Shown piece after piece: positions 50,098-61,364 of a DNA stretch of 64,000 nt (within the stretch, counting starts at the first letter, position 1; every line of letters begins with the position of its first letter). The notes below the pieces were generated by a model, which had not been told where the DNA came from, made no database searches, and saw nothing but the letters and a program-made list of their open reading frames with translations. A program made the translations under genes and the position numbers. This stretch comes from Trichosphaerium sp. ATCC 40318 (lineage: Eukaryota > Discosea > Flabellinia > Trichosidae). Where the stretch lies: the NCBI GenBank assembly GCA_038496445.1, contig JALMLS010000361.1:224385-288384 (forward strand). The letters are read 5' to 3'.

Positions 50098-51694
50098 TGT
50101 CTAGTGAAGCTGAGATAGATGTAGATTGGTCCAATTTAGATCTACCTAAGTTCTACACTCGCACGTCGTTGGGTTTAATGGCGGTGCGGGGTGTCGCTTT
50201 CCCTTTCTTTCTCGTTAAGACACGCTTGCAAGCAGCAGAGGTACGATTACCTCACTTTCTACGCATAGAACGCCGTACTTAGTGCCAAGCTGTTTGAGCA
50301 TTTCAAAAAAAAAAAAAAAAGCGTAAACCAAATACCAACTGAGTCATAGGCGAACCGGTACGCTTCTACATCGGACGCTTTCCGACAAATATGGCGTAAG
50401 GATGGCATCAGGGGTAAGTTTGTTTCGTACACGTATAATTATAAATTTATCCTGCTTTTCCGCACACTACTACTAACACTACGCTACAATAGCGCTATTT
50501 TGAGCGTTGTCACTACAAATTGGCGACTTACTTTGTTTTTAGGTTTCTACCGCGGCTTTATAACAAGCGCCGCTGGCGTATTACCCGCACAAGCGACGTA
50601 CATCACCACGTACGAAATTATGAAATCAACAATTCGGTACAATTGGCAATCGGGTATTTGTTTCTTCAGAAAATTTGTTTCGTGGTTTTACTTATAATCG
50701 TTGTAGATGACCCAAATAAATCCATCGCGCTTAGACTGTTCGCCACCAGTACGTCTCACATGTTTTTTTTTTCTTTCATAGGGCAATTTGGGCATAGCCC
50801 GGTCACCAAGTCTCTGAAAAAGGTGTCAAACTCAACAAAATAATGCGTGCACTACTGATGTATCTTTGTCTAGATTTCCTTGCTGGTGGTGTTGCTAGCA
50901 TAGCATCAGCTTGTGTCTGTAAGTGCTTGAACATTTGATTTTGTTGCAATGTGTCACCCAGTGAAAACTAATGTTTATTATAGCTGTACCTGTAGACGTT
51001 ATTTCACAACGGTTGATGATGCAAGATTCCAAAGGTGGTTCGAGCAAGTATTCTGGTGGTTTGGGTACTTATTTTTTATTTGTGATGATTTAGCCCTTTC
51101 TAATAATTGGTGTTAAAGATGCTCTATTTAAAATAATAAAACAAGACGGTGTCACTGGTTTGTGGAGAGGCTTGGGCGTATCGACCGTTGTATATCCTGC
51201 AACTAGCGCAACGTGGTGGGGTTCCTTCGGCTTCATTAAAGGTCACCTGTTTCCGTACTTCAGCGGCACGTCATTAACAGAAAAAGCGTGTGTTCGCATA
51301 AGTGCTTACTAACGTATAGGAAACGATTTCACAGAAGTCTTATGCTCTAGTATATGTGGCGGACTAGCTGCTGCGTTTGCTGGATTACTAACCAATCCGT
51401 TGGATATGGCAAAAACGCGTATACAGGTGAGGTTACTTTTTTTTATTATTATGATTTTTCCTTTCAATAAGCACGTTTTTGTGCTCACTGCTCCACTTTG
51501 TCCAGACTCAACTTAGAGACGGCTCCTCCAAACCTTTGACAGTATCCGCTGCAATCAAACAAGTGTATAAACAAGAGGGCCTTTTAAGATTGTGGACGAA
51601 GGGCTATCCTGCAAGACTTCTTGCAATGTGTCCAATGTCAATGGGAATGGTGTCTGCTTATGAATATGTACGCACTATTTCAACAGAGATGTAG
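50098..51694 (+). CDS. Mitochondrial carrier, SLC25A44-like
   Basis: Nine or so exons. Start MSSEAEIDVDWSNLDLPKFY. Three carrier repeats: the first has FPFFLVKTRLQAAE (P-x-D/E-x-x-K/R variant), then DAFRQIWRKDGIR and GFYRGFITS; the second DFLAGGVASIASACV, VPVDVISQRLMMQ, IIKQDGVTGLWRGLGVS and a WWGSFGFIK motif; the third ICGGLAAAFAGLLTNPLDMAKTRIQ and QEGLLRLWTKGYPARLL. The VPVDVISQ-LM-Q segment and the W-x-L-D-x-x-K-F-Y start are the marks of SLC25A44, a branched-chain amino acid carrier in animal mitochondria. Six transmembrane helices are expected in the inner membrane. The length, about 330 residues, is normal. An in-frame GTG further upstream is not needed as start. Confidence 0.88.
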
Positions 51695-51907
51695 AGCTGC
51701 ATGATTACTAATTGATGTTTTTGTTCAGATGAAAAAGTCGAGTAGGATTAATGTAGACTGATGCAAAGAAAATGAAGTGTAGTTGGACATTACCAACAAA
51801 ACAAATTTTTTTTGTTTAAAGATGGTTTACTTTTCATAGCAAACAAATAACAAACGGCGATGGAGTGAGCAAGAACAGGTGAATAAATTAAAACATTGTA
51901 CATGTAA
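51695..51907. other. Convergent gap
   Basis: Short gap between the carrier stop and the Sla2/HIP1 stop, AT-rich, with no gene. Confidence 0.4.
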
Positions 51908-54900
51908 TTACTTCCTTGCATCAGCATACTTGCTCTTTCGCAAGTCGAAAAGCTTTTGACGTTCCATTTTGAGACTCTCTTCAAGTTCCAAAATTTTGGT
52001 GTTGAGTTCAAGCTCGTCTTTGAATGAGCCCGTCCATTTCTTGGCAGCTTCGGCAATTTCCTTTTCGCGATTTGCTCTTCCCTAAGCCATATGTATTAGT
52101 CATTGTGGTTGTAACAAAAGACACAAAGGAAACTAAATTACGTACAGCGAGTCTAGCAGCTTCTACGAGTTTACTTGTTGCTCCTTTTACAGCAGCGGCG
52201 GCTCTATCTAAGCCAGCCTATATACGATTAATCTGAGATTATGGGCTAATTGTAGTACCTGTGTTTTGCTTCCAGGATCTGACTTTGAACGTGTAGCAGC
52301 TACTAATTGTACTGTCGCTTGTGCTACGAACTTACTTGCAGCAATCAAAGCAGCTTCTTCAATCTCGCCTTTAAGTACGTGATTAGCACAGAAAAAAAAA
52401 CTCACACAAAAAACCCTTACCTTGTGCGGCAGCATTAGCTGCTGACACTAGTTGGTTAACTGCAGCAGCTACTGCTTTAGCAGCTGAGATGAGACCTTCG
52501 GCCCACATAGGGTCACTAGGACAGACATTAGTAATTGTTAATCTTACAAAAAAAAAAAAAAGTGACACATACTCTAGGTACTTCTTCTGACCAGGTGTGG
52601 CGTGACGGCCTTTGGCTTTTCTCTCTGCTTGTGCGCCAGCAGCAGCCTTAAAATTAACAAGTTAGACTACCTTTGTGTAGCATGTACTACGTACTCCAAC
52701 AAGGATTTTAGTGGCCTTTGTAATGGCCATTGCTGCGGCCATGATAGACTCGGAAACTTGTAATTGTTCTGGTGACAGAGCAACATCACGTGCAGATGCG
52801 CTTTGCTCAAGACTCTTTGCTGCCATTTCAATAACTCTGGCTGCTTCAAGTAGTTCTCTTTCAGCAATGTCATCAATATTTTCGCCCTCTGGAATAGCCA
52901 AGTTGTACTAGTGAAAAAAATTGTTTTAACATAACGTTATAAACGCATTGCTTTGTACTAACCTCAACGGCTTCTTTGACAGCTTGTTCGAGACTATCAA
53001 TTTGGCTTGTAACCTAAAATGGCGCCTTTTAGTACTTTTACCAGAGCCAAAACGGCAATACCTTATCTTCGCTGGCTTGTAAAAATTTGAGTTGGTCAGC
53101 TTCTGGCTCGTCTGGTCCGATCATTTGTACATGGTTTAAAAATTTTGCGGAGCCTTCTCCAGTTCCTCTATTTAACAACAAAGTAAGGCGATTTGTAAAT
53201 AATAAAAAAAAAAAAGGTACAATTCTTTAAAACTCACCTAATTGCATCCAGCAATTTGTGTTGAATAGAAGGATCTTCAACAAAGTTGGAGTATCCTCGA
53301 CCGTCTACAATCAGTTTTTTCGTAGTGTCTGATAATTGTTTGGAATACTGTGCAAAATGTTAGCACGTATCAGATAACAGCAATGACGGGCTTACCATTA
53401 CAACATTATCGGCACCATCTCCCAAATCACCCATCATGGATTTGAATGCATCACGAAGCGCTGCTGCCGCATCAAGCAGATCTTGTGCACTAGCGTTCTA
53501 CACATACAGAATTTAGAGACGAGTTTGTTGTATGTTTTGTGTACTTGGTTTCCTTTGTACTCTGGTTCATCAAGTCTAAACAATGATGCACCAATTCCTT
53601 TAGAAGCAAAATCTAGGCGAATTGCAAAGTGAGAATGCGAGTGATGGTGCAAAGTAAACAAGTCGATTTTTTTTTTCACACAAAAAACCAAGCACATACC
53701 AATTTGTTCGTCAAACATTCTTCTTCTCTCCTCGTCAAACTCATCCTGGAGGCTCTCAAGTTGTGCACGTAGCTCAACATTTTGCTCTTCTACTTGTTTC
53801 ACGTGTGTGTTGGTCTAATGGGGTGGCTGTAAGAAAAGTAGTTGAATACGAATTTATGCAAACTTACAGAAGCAACTGCATCCTGAACTGTGGATTCAGC
53901 AGATTTAAGGGCATTGCGCAACATCGAATTTTCATCTGTCAATTCCTTGATAGTGGCCTAGTACAAAAACAGAGGTTGAGGAATCAATGGTACAAAAATA
54001 AAAAATATTAAAATGCTGAATCAGTCATTTACCTTCAATTGCTTTATCTCTGCACGTAGAGCGGCGTTCTCTGCGTTGGTCTTTGCATTAGCCTGAACAG
54101 CAGCAGGGGATGGTACTGACTTTGGGGGAGTTGGCTTTGGTACCGGTGTGCTAACCTGTAACAGATCTGCGAATGGTTCATTGGGGTTCATGTTCATAAA
54201 TGGGTTAACCTCAAAATTTGGTTAGCCAACAATTAAAAAAAAAAAAAAGAAAATTAGTTACCAAAGGAGCTTTTTTGGGTGGGACAACAACAGGCCTAGT
54301 AACGGGCAGGTTTTGTACAACCGGAAGGACTTTTGGGGTATATACAGGTTGACGTGTAGGGGCAACTTTGATAGTGTTCAAACCGCTCATAAAGTTGGTA
54401 GGCTAATAGTTCGGTTAGAAAGAGAAGTACAATAATTTTTCTCTGACATTTTCAACGTCTACAAACCAAAAAAACCAAAAAAACAAAAAAAAAGTCATTA
54501 AACAGAGAGAGGTTGGCACGCACTGGTTTTACTACTGGCTTCACGACTGGTTTTGGCATGGTGGCCTTCTTTTTTGTAGCGGTCTTTCTTGGTGGCGGTT
54601 TAGAAACAGTTTCGAACTTTGGTGGATTTGGGGAAAGTGTAGGGACAGCTATTTGACTCGACACATATTGTAGTTGCTTTACCTTTTGGTAAAACTTACG
54701 CATGTCACCATACATTGTGTAAAATCTGTCTGTCAAGAATGTCAAAACATCAATGTTGTCAACAACTAGTTTGTAAACACTTGTTAGTTTCGGTTTAATA
54801 ATACGTGCATAGCATAAATGAACGTACCAGTCATCAAACGCTCCAGGAACCATTTCTACAAAATTTCTGTTAGATTTTCTAACCATACAAAGTAATTTTG

Positions 54901-56123
54901 TTTAAAACGGCAAATTCTCCGTACTGTCATTCGATAAATCTCAAAGGATTCCAGTACAAGCGGAATGAAGCATGCAACCTTGAGGTCATTTAATCCAGGG
55001 TTCTTGAATACTGCTGCTTCAAAAGTAAGACATGATTGTTGCAAATCTAATAAGTGGTTCACAATTTCAAGCCTATTTACAGTGTCAGTGCATAAAGCGC
55101 CATAATGGCGAACACAGATAACGCAATCAAAATTATAAATTGTACGTCAAAAAGAAAAAGGGAAAGAACTAAACGCATCAAAACGTTTGTGCATGCGCTC
55201 GTTTTGGTTTTTGTGTATTTCTCCAACAAAAAATCAAAAAAAATTATGATGACATAAGCGTTGCACAACATTTTAACGTACGCTTGCTTCACTGGAGGGA
55301 ATTTATTTTTTTCTGTGTATTTCTGGATGGAAATAGTGCCCTCAATCTCTCTGTGTGCGTGGTGAAAATTGAGTTTATCCAAAATGTAGGTAATGTATGC
55401 TGCGTTAATTATACCATACTCTAGATCGAATGGTTAGGAACATTGGGAGGTGACCATTAGCGTAAAAGAAAAATCAAAAAAAAAAAAAAAACATGTTACT
55501 AAAAGTTCGTACCGCTTGGAAATCGTTTCCAAGCCTTTCGCAGGTTGTCGAGGAATGATCGACGCACAAAGCCGTCCGAGAGACTCTATTACAGAGCTAA
55601 GTATTGGAGTTACGAGAGGGCACAAATTCTGGAGTTGTAAACCTTCACGTATAAATGCCATAAGCGTTGTGTACCTGTGGGTGGCCATGAATAAGCAATT
55701 TATGCACAACGAGAAGCGTTTTGAGGCATTCGATCTGTTTCTGGTCTAGCGGTTTTCTGAACAATTCAGATAGAATATTACTGGCGCCACGTTCGTTCCA
55801 GCTTTCAATTGTGATCGCTAGAACAACTGAGGAAAACGGCGAAATAATAACAAAAATAAAAAAATGTAAGTAATTATTTTTAAATTCGCTGAGCTATCAC
55901 TGAGCGCGGTTCGCGCCGCCTAAGGCCGATGCTATCGTGGCTGTGCGTTCGTTAACGTACTGCGCTCGTGTTTGTTTTTAGGTGGTATCGGTTTTTTCGT
56001 TATAATCTTTCTGATCGCTTCCTCCAGTTGCGCTTGCTGTTTTGTGACACCGCGCGTGTTGATGGTGTGGTTATTCGCGTATTGCACTGCTACCTTCAAA
56101 TTCTTTTTGGTTGTGCTAGCCAT
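51908..56123 (-). CDS. Sla2 / HIP1-family clathrin-actin adaptor (ANTH, coiled coil, THATCH)
   Basis: Starts MASTTKKNLKVAVQY. The ANTH domain covers the first exons: AIRKIITKKPIPPKNKHER spliced to IVLAITIESWNERGA, then LDQKQIECLKTLLVVHKLL, typical of PIP2-binding ANTH folds. A Pro/Thr-rich linker (KPTPPKSVPSPAAV; GLNTIKVAPT) precedes a coiled coil (ELRAQLESLQDEFDEERRRMF). The C-terminal talin-HIP1 (I/LWEQ, THATCH) actin-binding module reads AARVIEMAAKSLEQ, DPMWAEGLISAAKAVAAAV, EIEEAALIAASKFVAQATVQL, KEIAEAAKKWTGSF, ending FDLRKSKYADARK. The first intron (about 130 nt) is longer than average. The family couples clathrin-coated endocytic sites to actin. Order and size fit Sla2/HIP1R. Exons between 55400 and 54450 were read only in part. 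Confidence 0.88.
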
Positions 56124-56174
56124 CGCGATAAGATTAAATACTACGAGCGGCTGGTTTTGTTTAAAGGGTTTTTG

Positions 56175-56735
56175 ATGGTATTGATTTTGGCCAGCAAAAA
56201 GTATAACGTTTTCATTTCACCCAAAAACAAAAAATTAAAGCGTGCAAGCGCGAGTAAAATGTACATACATAAAGAAAAACCATTCATAGTTGCAGTTGGT
56301 AGTGATTGATTAGACTACAAGCTGAATGGGAAGGAAACAACACGCCTGGCGCCCAAAAACCTTACTTGGTATGTAAAATTGCCGTGCGCGTTGGTTAAAT
56401 GCTTTAGCGTTATTTTTTAGTCTAAAACTTTGTAGATATTAAAGAAAAAGCATTTAGCTACGCAAGTTCATCCACAGACGACAAAAGATGACCATTCGGC
56501 AGTTACATGCCTGTTCGACCAAACTTCAAGGAAGAACAGCTGTGCAAACGTGCGCCAGGGCAGGCTTGTTGGCAAGATGACATTTGATGAAAATGTCTGC
56601 TACGATTTCGCCAAAAACATCACCGGCATGCATCTACAAACTCTGAAAATCTGTACCAGTGAACACAAACGCAAACACACAAGAGGTGACCAATCAAAGG
56701 AATTTATGTGCCAGTATCTGGCATTTGTACAATAA
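56175..56735 (+). CDS. Unrecognised gene with an in-frame TGA
   Basis: The frame opens at ATG 56175 (MVLILASKKYNVF), 51 bp from the divergent Sla2 start. It reads KMYIHKEKPFIVAVGSD, then a TGA at about 56307, and continues in the same frame as LDYKLNGKETTRLAPKNLTW and YVKLPCAL. A normal 43-nt intron (GTTAAA to TTTGTAG) then joins in phase to ILKKKHLATQVHPQTTK, CLFDQTSRKNSCANVRQGRL, GKMTFDENVCYDF and a basic end (TSEHKRKHTRGD), stopping at 56735. The whole looks coding apart from one stop. Explanations: recent nonsense mutation, sequence error, a 15-nt intron (GTAGTGATTGATTAG) covering the TGA, or recoding. No family is recognised; four cysteines lie in the last exon. Confidence 0.5.
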
Positions 56736-57180
56736 TGTATCTTGTAAATGTAGCTGTTAAAGAAAAATTAATACATAATCATAAAAAAAGGTTTTTTATC
56801 CCCAAATTCCAAATTCTAACCATTAAAGCCAAAGTTTAACCGTATAGAGTTGTAAACATAACTTGCACCTTAACTCTAAATGGCAATAACCCTAACCCTA
56901 GCCCTAGCTAACTGTCAATGTATCAAACACTTGTAAACCTAACTTTAACCCTAACCAACAACAGATGTATAACAATCATTAGGGTTGTAAACCTAACCCT
57001 AGCCCTAATATCAGATTGCAATTACATGTCAAAACCTTAATCCTAATAAAGTACAATAACAATTAGGATTATACCTTAGAAGCCAATTAGGGTTAGAAAC
57101 TATGTGATTTAGGGTTAAGAATTTAAGGGTTAGGGTTAGGGATCTATGCTGTTGCTAAACAGCATGTAGGCAATGTATGT
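56736..57180 (+). repeat. Degenerate interstitial telomere-like repeats
   Basis: Between about 56821 and 57145 many CCCTAA words (AACCCTAACCCTAGCCCTAGC near 56885) are followed by TTAGGG words (GGGTTAGGGTTAGGG near 57127), mixed with decayed sequence. The orientation changes from CCCTAA on the left to TTAGGG on the right. TTAGGG is a telomere repeat in animals, many fungi and other protists. No gene was seen. Confidence 0.7.
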
Positions 57181-57623
57181 TGCCGATACTTATACATATA
57201 GTACTATGTAACAGTGCGAAGCACTGTGTAGAAATATATCGCGAAGCGATATATTATAGGGTCACAACGACAACATTCTGTAGCGAAGTGGCAAAAAAGC
57301 AAAAAACTCATAGAATCCAACAATTTGTAGCGAAGCGGCACGCATGCGGGACCTAAAGTGGAATGCATTATGTAGCAAAGCGGTAGGCATGCAAAGATTA
57401 TGGTGGAATGCATTCTGAAGCGAAGTGCCATATTACAAAACCTAATGCGAAAAAAAAATTAAAAGAATCTAAGATACTGTAGCGAAGCGGTATGCATGTG
57501 ACACCTAATATCGGATGCATTATTCAGCGAAGTGGCACATATGCGGTGCCTACAGTGGAATGCATTCTGAAGCGAAGCGCTTCATGTGTAAAAAATGAAA
57601 AAATCCAAGATATTATAATGAAA
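57181..57623 (+). repeat. AGCGAAGCG / GTGGAATGCATT repeat array, left block
   Basis: Diverged units of about 60 bp alternate the words GTGGAATGCATT, (T)AGCGAAG(C/T)GG and GCATG/CATGC. At least five units are visible, for example around 57355, 57405, 57480, 57525 and 57560. The same family, in the same orientation, resumes at 58690 after the inserted palindromic element. Confidence 0.7.
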
Positions 57624-58683
57624 CAGGTCTAAAAATTAAAGTGGTATATACCAGTTTTTTTATGGTATATACCACTTTTTTCAACAAAATGGTATATGAA
57701 CTGGTATATACCATTTTGAAATACCACTTTTTTTAGAAATTAAGTGAATAAAAAAGTGGTATATGGAAGTGGTATATACCACTTTTCATTCACATAATGA
57801 GACCTTCTAAAAATGGTATATAAAGTGGTATATACCACTTTTTTATGGTATGTGGTATATACCACCTTTTTATTGGTATATACCACTTTTATGGTATGCT
57901 TCAAGAAGGTCATTAAGGAGCTTTTTGGTAATGGGTTTTCTTGTTGAACGATCATAGACGTCATACATTGAACGGTGCGTAGGGACCTTAGTATATCATA
58001 GAATCTAACCAAACCAAGCTCATTCGAACCACAGGACCTGATTCCAGTACCAATATTAAGGAACATACATTGCAGGTATTATACAGACGTTCGTGGGTAC
58101 CAGACAAAGTTTTATTTTATTTTCGTTTGATATACATTAACCGACCTCCGTAGGCCTTAGTAATTGATGGATTCAGGTGGGACCACTTTCATTAGGTGCG
58201 CAGCATGTTTTTACAGTAGGTACAGCAAGCTCATAGAGATGGACGAATTTTCCAGATGCCCATAGTAATGTAACTGTAGTGGACATTGTCCAAAACTTGT
58301 AGCTCACAAACTGTGTATTAAATAAAGTGTATTTTCTGGAATTGCAGGTGTACCATAAGTAGGCATAAAGTGGTATATAAAAGTGGTATATACCATGAAA
58401 AACTGGTATAAAAAAGTGGTATATACCTGGTATATACCTAAAAAAAGTGGTATAAAAAAGTGGTATATTTTTTTTTTTCTGGTGAAAAAAAGTGGTATAT
58501 TTTCTGTTTTTATACCTGTTTTTTTTGGTATATTGTTGGTATATTTGGTCAATATACCACTTTTTTTGGTATATTTTGGTCAAAATATACCACTTTTTTT
58601 GGTATATACCATAAAAAACTGGTATAAAAAAGTGGTATAAAAGTGGTATATACCAAAAAAACTGGTATATTTTTTTAGACCTG
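57624..58683. mobile_element. 1.06-kb terminal-inverted-repeat (foldback/MITE-like) element
   Basis: The left end CAGGTCTAAAAATTAAAG (57624) and right end TTTTTTTAGACCTG (to 58683) are inverted copies, each continuing inward with CAGTTTTT/AAAAACTG and GGTATATACC. Arms of about 270 and 310 bp are packed with the palindrome AAAGTGGTATATACCACTTT and variants, in both orientations. The core (57900-58370) is of normal complexity. The element splits a block of AGCGAAGCG repeats, so it looks inserted. No clear target-site duplication is seen. A 108-codon frame (58066-57740, minus) runs from core into an arm and is probably not a gene. No transposase was found, so it is probably non-autonomous. Confidence 0.7.
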
Positions 58684-58896
58684 AAAAAGAATATAATACC
58701 TAAAGTGGAATGCATTATTTAGCGAAGCGGTACATGTATAAACCTCAAAGTGGAATGCATTTTGAAGCGAAGTGCTTTATACAAAAAAATGAGGAAATTC
58801 AAAATATTGTAGTGAAATAAGAATTACAATATTTAAAAGTGGAATGCATTATTTAGCGAAGCAGTACATACGAACCTCACAGTAGAATGCATTTTG
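58684..58896 (+). repeat. AGCGAAGCG / GTGGAATGCATT repeat array, right block
   Basis: Three units of the same family as 57181-57623 (GTGGAATGCATT near 58705, 58750 and 58840, with AGCGAAGCGGTACAT), direct orientation. It ends in a telomere-like GGGTTAGAGTTAGGG that opens the next repeat. Confidence 0.65.
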
Positions 58897-60133
58897 GGTT
58901 AGAGTTAGGGATTTAATTTGAACCATGCATTACCGCATACCTTATCATATCGCTTAAGTCAATTTCGTTTTTTGTACCTTATACATTGGCATAAATTACC
59001 CGATTGCTGGTGGTTTGTAGGATTTTATAGCAGTATACGTCGATTTGGTGAGCCATTCTTTGATTTTTGGATTTTTTCTGATTTTTCCAATGGGATTTTT
59101 TTAGCAAAAAATTGGATACATCTTTGCTTGGAGGCTGCAGTTACATGATCACCTATAGTACACTTATACATATACATGTATGCCATTTTGCTCAAGGAAT
59201 CCAATGCATTCATTTATTTTATCATACCTATCCATCATGAATAGTTATTAATTCATTTATATGTTTTACCTTTTATAGCATATGTTTTTGAAAATGGTCA
59301 CGGCCAACAACATGATGGATCGATGGCGACTGAGGATATATAGTGCTTGGCATAGTAATAATAAGAGGTATACAGTTTATTTGGTGGGGTGGCATATATG
59401 CGATCCAAAATCAGGAAAATGTAGAAATTTCCTCCATTTTTTCATTTTTTAGTGGTCGTCCACCATACCCCCTATGAATATTTACTTTAATTGTTATGCC
59501 ATCTTAATATACTTTATATAAGCCTACATAAAAACAAAAATGATGATTGGATTTAAAAGCTTAGAAGCATTTTGAGTTTGTGCCCTTTTTGGCCAAAAAT
59601 GATGACATCGTTCGTTGATGCACCAGGCCCCCCATATATTATCTATGGTGTGCGATTCTTCATTTTTCTATTAACAAACATCATGGCATCATCTTATAAT
59701 TTACTATATATACATAGATGATCTTGATGAAGCTACCTACAATCATACTTTATGGTAAAAAAACCAAAAAAATGCCATTTTTGCCAAAAACAGCTTTGCC
59801 TCCATGGTACCTCTTGATGCCATATATCTTTGTTATATGGCTACTTTTTATCTATTTGGAGATGTTATCATGGGTGTAAAATTATATTGGCATAGAGCTT
59901 TTTATAGTGCCAATAATTTTTTTGGTGTGTGTTTATGAATTCATCTATTTTGTTGGACTTATATCATATATTTACAATCTATTGCACATACATGATCTCA
60001 AGCATGGTAGTTGATGATTTGTGAAACATGAATATAATAGATGTTTTTAATGCAGCGACACAGATGTTTTATTGAGAATTATAGCTTTTTTATTTTTTTT
60101 TGTGGTATATATGCCTATCAAGGCCACTTATGG
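58897..60133 (+). repeat. 1.23-kb direct repeat, unit 1
   Basis: Begins with telomere-like GGGTTAGAGTTAGGG, then ATTTAATTTGAACCATGCAT, and ends ATCAAGGCCACTTATGGGG. Unit 2 (60134-61364) follows at once, offset about 1232 bp. The two differ by only a few percent by eye. Open frames such as MNHALPHTLSYRLSQF are short, differ between copies and show no domain. It is AT-rich and probably non-coding subtelomere-type sequence. Confidence 0.8.
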
Positions 60134-61364
60134 GGTTAGGAATTTAATTTGAACCACGCATTACCGCATACCTTAACATATTGCTTAAGCCAATTTCGTT
60201 TTTTGTACCTTATACATTGGCATAAATTACCCAATTGCTGGTGGTTTGTAGGATTTTATAGCAGTATACGTCGATTTGGTGAGCCATTCTTTGATTTTTG
60301 GATTTTTTTTGATTTTTCCAATGGGATTTTTTTAACAAAAAATTGAACACATCTTTGCTTGGAGGCCGCAGTTACATGATCACCTATGGTTGACTTATGC
60401 ATATACATGTATGCCATTTTGTTCAAGGAATCCAATGCATTTATCTATTTTGTCATACCTATCCATCATGAATAGTTATTAATTAATTTATATGTTTTAC
60501 CTTTTATAGCACATGTTTTCAAAAATAGTCACAGCCAACAACATGATGGATCGATGGCGACTGAGGATATATAGTACTTGGCATAGTAATAATAAGAGGT
60601 ATATAGTTTATTTGGTGGGGTGGCATATATGTGATCCAAAATCAGGAAAATATAGAAATTTCTGCCATTTTTTCATTTTTTAGTGGTCATTCACCATACC
60701 CCCTATGAATATTTACTTTAAATGTTATGCCATCTTAATATACTTTATATAAGCATATATAAAAACAAAAATGATGGTTGGATTTGAAGGCTTAGAAGCA
60801 TTTTGAGTTCATGCCCTTTTTGGCCAAAAATGATGACATTGTTCGTTGATGCACCAAGCCCCCCATATATTATCTATGGTGTGCGATTCTTTATTTTCCT
60901 ATTAACAAACATCATGGCATCATCTTGTAATTTATTATATATACATAGATGATCTTGATGAAGCTACCTACAATCATACTTTATGGTAAAAAAACCAAAA
61001 AAATGCCATTTTTGCCAAAAACAGCTTTGCTTCCATGATACCTCTTGATGCCATATATCTTTGTTTTATGGCTACTTTCTATCCATTTGGAGATGTTTTC
61101 ATGGGTGTAAAATTATATTGGCATAGAGCTTTTTATAGTGCCAATAATTTTTTTGGTGTGTGTTTATGCAATTCATCTATTTTGTTGGACTTATATCATA
61201 TATTAGCAATCTATTACACATACATGATCTCAAGCATAGTGGTTGATGATTTGTGAAACATGAATACAATAGATGTTTTTAATGCAGCGACACAGATGTT
61301 TTATTGAGAATTATAGCTTTTTTATTTTTTTTTATGGTATATATGTCTATCAAGGCCACTTATG
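60134..61364 (+). repeat. 1.23-kb direct repeat, unit 2
   Basis: Second copy of the unit at 58897. It begins GGGGTTAGGAATTTAATTTGAACC and ends ATCAAGGCCACTTATG, after which similarity stops at GTTAAAATAAC. Scattered substitutions and small indels break the open frame seen in unit 1. Confidence 0.8.

Noticed and set aside
57740-58066. 108-codon minus-strand frame as a transposase
   Set aside because: About half of it is translated palindromic arm sequence, and no transposase motif is visible.
58917-61256. MNHALPHTL... frames as genes
   Set aside because: They lie in the 1.23-kb repeats, differ in length between the copies because of stops and indels, and show no domain.
58897-61364. Pair of LTRs of a retrotransposon
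   Set aside because: The copies are directly adjacent with no internal coding region, no TG...CA ends and no primer-binding site.
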